Shown here: positions 57,217 through 64,000 of the stretch, piece by piece
Layout: every line of letters starts with the position of its first letter
Numbering within the stretch: position 1 is the first letter of the stretch
Assembly: GCF_014645355.1 (NCBI RefSeq)
Contig: NZ_BMLS01000002.1
Location: 682,001-746,000, forward strand
Direction of reading: 5' to 3'
DNA length: 64,000 nucleotides
DNA from: Bowmanella pacifica
GTDB lineage: Bacteria; Pseudomonadota; Gammaproteobacteria; Enterobacterales; Alteromonadaceae
Notes under the pieces: generated by a model
Databases searched by the model: none
The model's input: only the letters and a program-made list of their open reading frames with translations
What the model was told of the DNA's origin: nothing
Translations under genes and position numbers: made by a program

Positions 57217-58260
57217 ATGTGCAGAGAGTGGGCCCACCAGGCCATAGAAAGCATTCAAGCTGACTTTCAGCGTTCTTCAGATACCCATTTAATTAAGCTC
57301 GATGTACCAGGCTTTGAACGGATTGATTTTTATCTTAAAGATGAAAGCACTCACCCAACCGGCAGCCTGAAACACAGACTGGCTCGTTCACTCTACCTTT
57401 ACGCCTTAACCAATGGCTGGATAAATCAAAATACCACCATTATCGAGTCTTCTTCCGGCAGTACAGCAGTCTCGGAGGCCTACTTCGCTCGCTTGCTTGG
57501 TTTACCTTTTATTGCCGTCATGCCCAAGAACACTGCACAACGAAAAATCCAGCAAATTGAGTTTTATGGTGGCCAATGCCATTTTGTCGAAAAAAGCGAC
57601 CAGATTTATGCTGAATCCACACGTCTGGCCAAGGAACTAAATGGCCACTACATGGATCAGTTTACCTATGCAGAGCGCGCCACCGACTGGCGCGGTAACA
57701 ATAATATCGCCTGTAGCATCTTTGAGCAGATGCAGTATGAACGCCACCCTATCCCTAGCTGGGTTGTCATGAGTGCCGGCACAGGTGGCACCAGTGCAAC
57801 CATAGGCCGCTACATCAGGTATAAGTGCTTTGATACCCACTTATTGGTGGTCGACCCGGATCACTCGGTATTTTATCCCTACTTTCAAACTGGTGATGCC
57901 AGCCTAACGTCCTGCGGCAGCCGCATTGAGGGCATAGGTCGTCCCAGGGTAGAGCCATCCTTCGTGCCCAGTGTCGTGGACGACATGCTACAGGTACCAG
58001 ATGGTGCCAGTATTGCCACCATGTTGTGGTTGGAAACCTTATTGGGCAGAAAGGTTGGCCCTTCAACAGGGACCAACATGTGGGGCGCACTAGTTAAAGC
58101 AGCTGAAATGCGTGAAAAGGGGCAAGAAGGCTCCATAGTGACCTTGCTTTGTGACAGTGGTGAACGTTATCTGGAAACCTATTATTCACCACAGTGGGTA
58201 AATCATAATATCGGCGATTGCACTGCGCAGTCCGCCCAATTACAGGAAATGCTGCGCTAG
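57217..58260 (+). CDS. PLP-dependent cysteine-synthase family enzyme
   Basis: The protein has 347 residues from ATG 57217. It is a fold-type II PLP enzyme: the Schiff-base lysine is in [20 protein letters not shown], the substrate loop is [20 protein letters not shown], and the phosphate-binding glycine loop is [19 protein letters not shown]. The serine after [12 protein letters not shown] near the C-terminus contacts the PLP ring nitrogen. The usual cysteine synthase phrase PxGSxKDR is here PTGSLKHR, and lengths and loops differ from CysK and CysM, so the substrate may be other than O-acetylserine. It is monocistronic, with its own terminator. Confidence 0.88.
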   Translation: MCREWAHQAIESIQADFQRSSDTHLIKLDVPGFERIDFYLKDESTHPTGSLKHRLARSLYLYALTNGWINQNTTIIESSSGSTAVSEAYFARLLGLPFIAVMPKNTAQRKIQQIEFYGGQCHFVEKSDQIYAESTRLAKELNGHYMDQFTYAERATDWRGNNNIACSIFEQMQYERHPIPSWVVMSAGTGGTSATIGRYIRYKCFDTHLLVVDPDHSVFYPYFQTGDASLTSCGSRIEGIGRPRVEPSFVPSVVDDMLQVPDGASIATMLWLETLLGRKVGPSTGTNMWGALVKAAEMREKGQEGSIVTLLCDSGERYLETYYSPQWVNHNIGDCTAQSAQLQEMLR

Positions 58261-58280
58261 CCTGCTGCTCTCCTGTTGCA

Positions 58281-58319
58281 AAAGGGTCAATAACAGATGC
58301 AACAAATTGACCCTTTTTC
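58281..58319 (+). terminator. Terminator of the cysteine-synthase-like gene
   Basis: AAAGGGTCAAT (58281-58291) and ATTGACCCTTT (58306-58316) form an 11-bp stem with a 14-base loop, with T residues at the 3' end. It lies 20 bases after the stop codon. Confidence 0.85.
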
Positions 58320-58369
58320 CTGTCTTGTTTCGTATCAGTATTTGAATCAACCTCGAGGCGAGACTTGTT

Positions 58370-59365
58370 ATGCTAATTAAACGCCAGCGCTATCCAAGCA
58401 TAAAAGAGCATCAGGTAACCGACGAAGCGGTTTATCAGCAGCGCCGGCAGATATTAAAACAACTGGGCTTTATGGGTGCGGGTGCTTTACTGGCTCCTCA
58501 TCAGTCACTGGCGCTTAACTTATTTGGCGATGATAAGCCTAAGTTCAAAACTCACCCACTGAGTTATAGCAAGCAGGAAAACCACGGCGAGACACTGACC
58601 CCTTTTAATAAAGTCAGCGGCCACAATAATTTCTACGAATTCGGCACAGACAAAGCCGACCCGAAAGCCAACGCACAGGCGTTCGACATCGATCCCTGGC
58701 TACTGCGCGTAGATGGTCAGGTGGAAAAGCCTTTCAGCTTATCTTTAGAGGCGCTCTATAAGGTCGCCCCACTGGAAGAACGCATATATAGGCTGCGCTG
58801 TGTTGAAGCCTGGTCTATGGTGATTCCCTGGATCGGCTTCCCTCTAAAGGCGCTACTGGAAAAGGCCCAACCCTTAAATGGTGCTAAGTATGTCGCTTTT
58901 GAAACCTTATATGACCCCAAGCAGATGCCCGGTCAAGCAAGTGTATTTCGCGGTGGGGGTATCGACTACCCTTATGTGGAAGGACTGCGGATAGATGAAG
59001 CAGTACACCCGCTCACACTGCTAGCTGTGGGCTTGTATGGTAACAGTCTGCCACCGCAAAACGGTGCCCCGATTCGTCTGGTAGTTCCCTGGAAATATGG
59101 CTTTAAGAGCATTAAATCCATTGTACGTATTCGCCTTACCGACAAACAGCCGCCCACCACCTGGAACTTGTTGGCCCCCAATGAATACGGCTTTTTCGCT
59201 AATGTAAATCCCAAGGTTGATCATCCTCGCTGGAGCCAGGCACGAGAGCGTCGCATCACTACCGGCGGTCTATTCACCAATAATCGAATCGACACTTTGC
59301 CTTTCAACGGTTACAACGAGGTAGCTAGCTTATACAGAGGCATGGATCTGAGGCGCTTTTACTAG
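58370..59365 (+). CDS. msrP: Protein-methionine-sulfoxide reductase catalytic subunit MsrP
   Basis: MsrP is a periplasmic molybdopterin enzyme that repairs oxidised methionines. The 331-residue precursor has a Tat-type signal with the twin Arg in [20 protein letters not shown]. The Mo-coordinating Cys is in [60 protein letters not shown] and [18 protein letters not shown] are typical YedY sequences. It is followed with a 1-base overlap by msrQ, its membrane electron donor. Confidence 0.96.
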   Translation: MLIKRQRYPSIKEHQVTDEAVYQQRRQILKQLGFMGAGALLAPHQSLALNLFGDDKPKFKTHPLSYSKQENHGETLTPFNKVSGHNNFYEFGTDKADPKANAQAFDIDPWLLRVDGQVEKPFSLSLEALYKVAPLEERIYRLRCVEAWSMVIPWIGFPLKALLEKAQPLNGAKYVAFETLYDPKQMPGQASVFRGGGIDYPYVEGLRIDEAVHPLTLLAVGLYGNSLPPQNGAPIRLVVPWKYGFKSIKSIVRIRLTDKQPPTTWNLLAPNEYGFFANVNPKVDHPRWSQARERRITTGGLFTNNRIDTLPFNGYNEVASLYRGMDLRRFY

Positions 59366-59994
59366 TGAATCTCAGCAGAGCGTTAAGCCGTAGAAGCATT
59401 GAATGGATAAAGTTTTTTATCCATAGCTTAAGTTTAAGTTGGGCGGCGGTGGTATTTTATCAGGCGGCAACAGATCAACTGGGTGGCGATCCCGTTGAAG
59501 CCTTGCTGCATTTCACCGGCATCAGCGCCTTTAATTTGCTGTTGCTGTGTTTATCTGTATCACCTTTAGCAAAATGGCTGCGCGCATCGCCCTTAATGCA
59601 GCTCCGTCGCTTACTGGGGCTTTATGCCTTCACTTTTGCCTGTTTGCATCTGCTCAGTTTTGTGATGTTTGAGCTGCAATTGGAATGGCAACTGCTGATG
59701 ACAGAAATCATAAAGCGCCCCTATATCACGGTCGGATTCTCAGCCTGGGTGATCTTATTGCTGCTTGCAGCCACATCAACTAAAGCTATGCAACGCCGAC
59801 TCGGCAAGCAATGGCAAAAGCTACATAACTGGGTGTATTTGGCCGGCCCTCTGATCGCTTTACATTATATATGGTCCGTCAAATCAGATATCTTCCAGCC
59901 TGTTGTTTATATAGGTTTGCTTGCCATACTGCTGTTTTGCCGAAAAGATAAGTTCATCAAGACCACTTATTGCGTAAATGAAAAGCGAGGCTAA
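59365..59994 (+). CDS. msrQ: Protein-methionine-sulfoxide reductase heme-binding subunit MsrQ
   Basis: MsrQ is the haem b quinol-linked membrane protein that feeds electrons to MsrP. The 209-residue protein has six hydrophobic segments and the family phrases PVEALLHFTGISAFNLLLLC, RRLLGLYAFTFACLHLLSFV and WQKLHNWVYLAGPLIALHYI, supplying the haem-ligand histidines (FACLH, KLHNW, ALHY). It starts at GTG 59365, whose first base is the last base of the msrP stop codon. Confidence 0.95.
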   Translation: MNLSRALSRRSIEWIKFFIHSLSLSWAAVVFYQAATDQLGGDPVEALLHFTGISAFNLLLLCLSVSPLAKWLRASPLMQLRRLLGLYAFTFACLHLLSFVMFELQLEWQLLMTEIIKRPYITVGFSAWVILLLLAATSTKAMQRRLGKQWQKLHNWVYLAGPLIALHYIWSVKSDIFQPVVYIGLLAILLFCRKDKFIKTTYCVNEKRG

Positions 59995-59995
59995 G

Positions 59996-60022
59996 AAAAA
60001 ACCCCGCCTTGGCGGGGTTTTG
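59996..60022 (+). terminator. Terminator of msrPQ
   Basis: ACCCCGCC (60001-60008) and GGCGGGGT (60011-60018) form an 8-bp stem with a TT loop, with AAAAA before and TTTG after. It lies directly after the msrQ stop codon. Confidence 0.9.
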
Positions 60023-60028
60023 CATAAG

Positions 60029-60089
60029 TTGGGCAATAACACTCTCTCAAATTAAGAGGCGTCAAGACCTTCGAGAGAGTGCCGCCCAA
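60029..60089. other. Structured intergenic element with nested stems
   Basis: Two nested inverted repeats occur between the msrPQ terminator and the DUF3718 gene. The outer pair is TTGGGC (60029-60034) with GCCCAA (60084-60089). The inner pair is CACTCTCTC (60040-60048) with GAGAGAGTG (60073-60081). The internal loop is asymmetric (5 and 2 bases) and the apical loop is 24 bases. No T tract follows on either strand, so it is not a standard terminator. It may be a small RNA, an mRNA 3' structure or a dispersed palindromic repeat. Confidence 0.55.
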
Positions 60090-60177
60090 TTCGGTGACAG
60101 CGGAATAAACTGCAGTCGTAATTCATTTCAATTTGCCGAAGCGAACGAAGGTCAGTAATGCAGACACCAATAGTGAT

Positions 60178-60573
60178 TTAGTTAATTCTGGCCAACAATT
60201 CCTGTCCGATAGGACCGGCTATATGCCCGTTCGCTTCTGCCCATTGCTGCAACATCTGGCCATCAGACTCAGCCTGAGTCAAATCACCCCGGCTCATCTT
60301 CTTAATCATAAAGGTTCCCACTTCGGCGGCACCGTTTTCCATCGCGTAACGAATCAAGCTGCTTCCGCCGCAGCTGATACCGCTGTAGTAATCACCCAGG
60401 CGAAGGTTGTAGTCGTCCTGAACTTTTTTGATTTTTTTACGCAACTCAGACTTATCATCGTTTTTGACAATAGTGCAGATGTTTTGCAAATCTTCGTTGA
60501 TATCCGCTTGGCTAATCGGAGAGAAAGCGATAGCAGATAAAGTCGCACATAGTGCAATGACTGACTTTTTCAT
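60178..60573 (-). CDS. DUF3718 family exported protein
   Basis: From ATG 60573 the protein has 131 residues; a TTG at 60579 is the only alternative. It has a signal peptide (MKKSVIALCATLSAIAFSPI, ending SQA). The rest, LQNICTIVKNDDKSELRKKI, YSGISCGGSSLIRYAMENGA and VGTFMIKKMSRGDL, matches the DUF3718 pattern of Alteromonadales and Shewanella, with two conserved cysteines likely to form a disulfide. Function is unknown. It is a lone gene on the minus strand. Confidence 0.75.
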   Translation of the reverse strand: MKKSVIALCATLSAIAFSPISQADINEDLQNICTIVKNDDKSELRKKIKKVQDDYNLRLGDYYSGISCGGSSLIRYAMENGAAEVGTFMIKKMSRGDLTQAESDGQMLQQWAEANGHIAGPIGQELLARIN

Positions 60574-60703
60574 AAGCAATGCCTCTTACATTAAAAGATG
60601 AACTTCAGGTCTTGACGGCAAAAAGCTTATAAAAGGATGGCGAATAGTAATAGAACAGGGACCGCACCTATGTATGCGATTTTATAACTAAATACAGGGG
60701 GTG

Positions 60704-60772
60704 ATGGACACCAAACAACAACGTCAGCGTAGTAAACGACTTAAAGAAAAGCATGCCGCGAGTTGCTCGTAA
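60704..60772 (+). CDS. Possible 22-codon ORF upstream of the sigma factor gene
   Basis: An ATG at 60704, a few bases after AGGGGG, opens a 22-codon frame for a very basic peptide (MDTKQQRQRSKRLKEKHAAS, then CS) ending in TAA at 60770-60772. The strong purine-rich stretch before it and the position 30 bases before the sigma-factor start are suggestive of a leader peptide. I have no family assignment, and it could be chance or a remnant of a larger gene. Confidence 0.3.
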   Translation: MDTKQQRQRSKRLKEKHAASCS

Positions 60773-60801
60773 CAACAACGTCACAATAACTCTCTAGGGT
60801 A

Positions 60802-61377
60802 GTGACAAAATTGTTCAACCTTACCCTGATTGTGGAAGCTGTATTTTTCACTCACTTATATCGAAGTTATTGGAAAACCCTATGCCAAAAGCTTAAGGCT
60901 AACTTCGGCGATGGTCCACCGGATCCTGAAGACATAGCCCAACAGGCATTTATCAAGTACAGCCAGAATCTAGCAGCAAAAAGTATCGAGAATCCCCAAG
61001 GCTACTTATATACCTTGGCGAAAAATCTGTACATTGACCATTTTCGCTCTCAAACCAGATACGACAACTTGATTGATAATATATTCAGTCAACTGGAGCT
61101 AGATCCTATTGGTACGGATTCCCTAGAAGACATCGCCTTACAAAGTGAGAAGCTCAGTGTTATCAACCAAACCCTACAATCCTTGCCAGAGAAGCAGCGC
61201 AGCATAGTAAAAGCAAGCCGTCTCGATGGCGAAACTTACCAACAAATCGCGGACAGAACAGGCTATTCACTTTCCGATGTCTGTCGTACGTTAGAAGTGG
61301 TGAACCATAAATTAAAAAGTGCCGTCAATGAGTGGGAAAGGGGCCAGACGTCATGCCCTAGGCTCGGAAAGAAATAA
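60802..61377 (+). CDS. ECF sigma factor, FecI type
   Basis: The 191-residue protein has only sigma regions 2 and 4. Region 2 is recognised by DPEDIAQQAFIKYSQNLA, PQGYLYTLAKNLYIDHFRSQ. Region 4 is LQSLPEKQRSIVKASRLDGE, TYQQIADRTGYSLSDVCRTL. The order sigma, FecR-like, TonB receptor with STN domain identifies it as an iron-starvation or surface-signalling type sigma factor. It starts at GTG 60802. The FecR gene follows 4 bases after its stop, so the two are co-transcribed. Confidence 0.92.
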   Translation: MTKLFNLTLIVEAVFFTHLYRSYWKTLCQKLKANFGDGPPDPEDIAQQAFIKYSQNLAAKSIENPQGYLYTLAKNLYIDHFRSQTRYDNLIDNIFSQLELDPIGTDSLEDIALQSEKLSVINQTLQSLPEKQRSIVKASRLDGETYQQIADRTGYSLSDVCRTLEVVNHKLKSAVNEWERGQTSCPRLGKK

Positions 61378-61381
61378 CAAC

Positions 61382-62299
61382 ATGAATCTTATCGACGAAC
61401 AAGCAACGCAATGGCTAATAAAGCTTCATAGCGGCGCCACAACAGACGCGCAACTTGCTGAATTTAAGCTGTGGCTACAGGCGTCAAATCAACATGTAGA
61501 AGCATTTCGTAAAGCAGAAACGCTATGGCGCATGACCCGTTACGCAGAGGCTCTGCTCCCTTCACCCAAGACAACTAAACCAGCAAACAGCATGAAGGTC
61601 ATCTACAGCACCGCAGCGTTATTTTTACTGGGTTTGTTAGTGTTATTTTCCACGGTTTCGCCAGGGCCACAGCAATATGAAGAGGTGATTTATTCCACCG
61701 CTGTGGCACAAGTTCAGACCTTTACACTGCCGGACAATACGGAGGTAACATTAGGCGCAGACAGCAAAATCAGTGTGTGGTACGAAGATACCCAACGCAA
61801 TGTTCGCCTGATAAAAGGCGAAGCCCTGTTTAACGTAATACCTGATAAACAACGGCCTTTTATTACCCGCACAGAAGATGCCACCATTACCGTATTAGGT
61901 ACGCAGTTTGATGTTCAGCGCATGCCACATCACACTCGTGTAACTGTCGGCCAGGGAAAAGTGGCCGTCAGTAACAACAAACAAATCGTGAACCTAACTA
62001 AGGGACAAAAAGTCACCCTGAACAACGACAAAGTGCATGACGTAACTGCATTTGCACCTGAACATTTTGCCCAATGGCAACGCAAGCGTTTTACCTTCAC
62101 CAAGCAACCTCTACAAGACCTTATTTCGGTACTAAACCGCTACAACCGTATTCCGGTAAAAATAGCTTCCCCTCAATTAAAAAACCTCAAGATCACCGCG
62201 GCCTTCTCAATCGAGCAAAGCCAGCAACTACTCGAAAGTTTAAGTCGCCAATATCAGTTCGAGCTAAAGGAGAGCCCGACCGAAATCAGCCTTTTTTGA
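61382..62299 (+). CDS. FecR-type anti-sigma factor / signal transducer
   Basis: From ATG 61382 the protein has 305 residues. The N-terminal cytoplasmic part (QATQWLIKLHSGATTDAQLA, EFKLWLQASNQHVEAFRKAE, TLWRM) is the DUF4880 sigma-binding domain. One membrane helix follows (VIYSTAALFLLGLLVLFSTV, about 73-92). The periplasmic FecR domain has LPDNTEVTLGADSKISVWYE, RNVRLIKGEALFNVIPDKQR and TVLGTQFDVQRMPHHTRVTV. The C-terminal STN-like part is LNRYNRIPVKIASPQLKNLK. It should carry the receptor signal to the sigma factor by regulated proteolysis. Confidence 0.93.
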   Translation: MNLIDEQATQWLIKLHSGATTDAQLAEFKLWLQASNQHVEAFRKAETLWRMTRYAEALLPSPKTTKPANSMKVIYSTAALFLLGLLVLFSTVSPGPQQYEEVIYSTAVAQVQTFTLPDNTEVTLGADSKISVWYEDTQRNVRLIKGEALFNVIPDKQRPFITRTEDATITVLGTQFDVQRMPHHTRVTVGQGKVAVSNNKQIVNLTKGQKVTLNNDKVHDVTAFAPEHFAQWQRKRFTFTKQPLQDLISVLNRYNRIPVKIASPQLKNLKITAAFSIEQSQQLLESLSRQYQFELKESPTEISLF

Positions 62300-62400
62300 T
62301 GAAGTTTTTATGAAGGTTTGATGAGAACTGAAAAAAACTGTTTGCGTAAGCGTTAGGTAAGTAGAACAAGTTTTAATCACACAACATAACGGACGTACCT

Positions 62401-64000
62401 ATGCTTTCTCGCACTCGATTGACACCACTATGTATGGCGCTTGGACTTATTTTGGGCGCACCATTAACGGCTCAGGCAAACAACACAAAAACCCACTCAT
62501 TAACAGAGGCGATAAACACACTGTCGTCACAGTACGAGGTGGTTATTGTTGCCATGGTGAATGATACCGACACCATAAAGGTTGCTCCAATTGCCCAGCA
62601 TAGCTCCATAGAAACTGCCCTGCGTATGATGCTTGTCGGTACCAACCTGGAAGCGCTCAAAGACAGCAAAGGCTCATACGTCATTCAGCCAAAAGCCACT
62701 CCATCAAAAAAAGCAGCACCCAAAAGTGCGATGAAGCCACAAAGTGCTCCCGTCTTAGGTCAAATTGAAGAAATCGTGGTTACATCACAAAAAACCACCA
62801 AAAGCTTACAGCAAGTCGCCGCTGCCATGTCTGCTGTCAGCGGCGAGAGCCTGGAAAAAATGAACGTCAACAGCGTGTTTGACCTTTCCGGCAAACTACC
62901 GGGGTTAGTGATGACCAATGTACAAGGTTATCGCCCCACGGTCAGCATTCGGGGGATTGGCAACGAAATTCCCGACAATGCGGGCACTAAGCAAGCCGTG
63001 GCATTTCATGTTGATGGGATTTTCATGGCCAACGACTATGCGCTGTTTGCCGACATGTTCGATGTAAGCCGCATTGAAATGACACGTGGCCCGGATGGCA
63101 CGCTTTACGGAAATAGTTCAACCGGGGGAGCCATAAACCTCATTTCACAAAAACCGCAGTTTGATGACACCTTTGGCTCATTAAACATAGCCGCTGGCTC
63201 CTATTCACAGCAAGAGCTGAAAGGGATAGTCAACGTACCAATGAACTCCCAACTTGCAATTCGGCTGTCAGCATCCCATCGCCAAAGAGACGGCTACACA
63301 GAAAACAAAGCACTGAATAATTACGATTTAGACGATGTAGATAACCAAACGGCGAAAGTTCAAATTAGCTGGCAACCTAACGACACCCTGGCATTACTCT
63401 TACAACATCAAGAATTCTCCAGCGATACTCATGGTCCCGCACTGAAAGGTGGATTTGACACCATTTCTGATGACCCTCGCGTGGTGTATCACGATACCGC
63501 CGAGTTTTACAGGCTCAATACGCAGCTAACAAGCTTACACCTGGACTGGTCATTACCGAGCAGCCAACTCAATATGGTGCTGAGCAAACAGCGTTATCAT
63601 ATGCGCCGAAAATTCGATTTTGACCGCTCTTCTTTAACCGCCAATGACCCCGCACCACTGCCTTTGAAAGGTCAATTGGACTTACTCGGCGAAGCGCCAA
63701 TTCCACAGTTTGTTGGCAACTTATCACAGCTTGATCATTCCTATACCGCGGAGGTTAACCTTACGTCCTTGCCCAATGACGAGGGCTTCCAATGGGTGGT
63801 GGGAGCCTTCTACCTCGACACGGAAATTTTCAGTAACACCAGTAATTTTTACGACGCCGATAGAGACGGTAACCCTGTCAATGAGACCATTGCTGGCCCC
63901 AACATTTTTGCCAACAATGCCGACATCGACTTTATTAATTCGGACTACCGTAACTTCAACTCTTACGCCATTTTTGGGCAATTCAGCTACCCACTGACCG
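62401..64000 (+). CDS. TonB-dependent receptor with N-terminal STN signalling domain, partial
   Basis: The frame opens at ATG 62401 and is still open at the window end (533 codons seen). Residues 1-26 are a signal peptide (ending LTAQA). Residues 30-100 form an STN domain (THSLTEAINTLSSQYEVVIV, then SIETALRMMLVGTNLEALKD), which contacts FecR. A linker rich in Lys/Pro/Ala precedes the TonB box (IEEIVVTSQK) and the plug (RPTVSIRGIGNEIPDNAGTK; RIEMTRGPDGTLYGNSSTGG). The barrel follows. The conserved RGPQGTLFG-N motif is RGPDGTLYGNSS here. Substrate is unknown. It is the third gene of a FecIRA-type set. Confidence 0.93.
   Translation, partial: MLSRTRLTPLCMALGLILGAPLTAQANNTKTHSLTEAINTLSSQYEVVIVAMVNDTDTIKVAPIAQHSSIETALRMMLVGTNLEALKDSKGSYVIQPKATPSKKAAPKSAMKPQSAPVLGQIEEIVVTSQKTTKSLQQVAAAMSAVSGESLEKMNVNSVFDLSGKLPGLVMTNVQGYRPTVSIRGIGNEIPDNAGTKQAVAFHVDGIFMANDYALFADMFDVSRIEMTRGPDGTLYGNSSTGGAINLISQKPQFDDTFGSLNIAAGSYSQQELKGIVNVPMNSQLAIRLSASHRQRDGYTENKALNNYDLDDVDNQTAKVQISWQPNDTLALLLQHQEFSSDTHGPALKGGFDTISDDPRVVYHDTAEFYRLNTQLTSLHLDWSLPSSQLNMVLSKQRYHMRRKFDFDRSSLTANDPAPLPLKGQLDLLGEAPIPQFVGNLSQLDHSYTAEVNLTSLPNDEGFQWVVGAFYLDTEIFSNTSNFYDADRDGNPVNETIAGPNIFANNADIDFINSDYRNFNSYAIFGQFSYPLT

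Overview
The window looks like a chromosomal segment of a marine-type gammaproteobacterium, most likely of the order Alteromonadales. The reasons are the gene order, which follows the acnB to mraZ part of the Escherichia coli map with Alteromonadales-style additions (SapC protein, DUF3718 protein, M23 peptidase between lpxC and secA, S9 peptidase, TonB receptors), and the protein families themselves. Most core genes lie on the minus strand, so the core is read from about 55.8 kb down to about 4.9 kb. No rRNA, tRNA, IS element, prophage or CRISPR array was recognised.

Layout. 1-2.9 kb: small minus-strand genes (an exported protein cut by the window edge, DsrE-like, isochorismatase-like, DUF4870, DUF192, one unknown). 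2.9-4.1 kb: an HMG-CoA reductase. 4.3-4.83 kb: a non-coding mosaic tandem-repeat block. 4.9-7.5 kb: acnB. 7.7-18.5 kb: an accessory stretch that separates acnB from lpd. It holds a heavy-metal operon (His/Met/Cys-rich peptide, cusB, cusA, DUF1289, HDOD) behind a MerR/CueR-type promoter, a lone exbD, a TonB-dependent receptor and a prolyl oligopeptidase. 18.6-25.7 kb: pdhR-aceE-aceF-lpd with two PdhR-type operators. 26-27.4 kb: ampD-ampE. 27.4-33.6 kb, plus strand: aspartic protease, nadC, pilA, pilC, pilD, coaE, zapD, yacG; pilB is missing from its usual place. 33.6-38.9 kb: mutT, secA, M23 peptidase, lpxC. 39.1-55.8 kb: the complete division and cell wall (dcw) cluster from mraZ to ftsZ in canonical order, with a recognisable mra promoter and MraZ boxes. 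56-60 kb: SapC, a cysteine-synthase-like enzyme and msrPQ. 60-64 kb: DUF3718 protein, then a FecI-type sigma factor, a FecR-type anti-sigma factor and a TonB receptor with an STN domain that runs off the window end.

How it works together. The dcw genes make lipid II precursors and assemble the divisome. They overlap by 1 to 7 bases through most of their length, which indicates one long coupled transcript. PdhR, predicted to sense pyruvate, should control its own operon and hence pyruvate dehydrogenase feeding the TCA cycle (acnB). AmpD/AmpE recycle or sense muropeptides. The metal operon should be induced by a monovalent or divalent metal through an unlinked MerR-family regulator; its outer-membrane channel is not in the window. 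The 60-64 kb block is a cell-surface signalling set in which the receptor would activate the sigma factor through FecR.

The most distinctive items are the mosaic repeat block beside acnB, the CueR-like promoter with the translationally coupled DUF1289 and HDOD genes at the end of the metal operon, the pilB-less pil cluster, and two structured intergenic elements (near 2.0 kb and 60.05 kb). All functional calls come from reading motifs and context; no database search was run.
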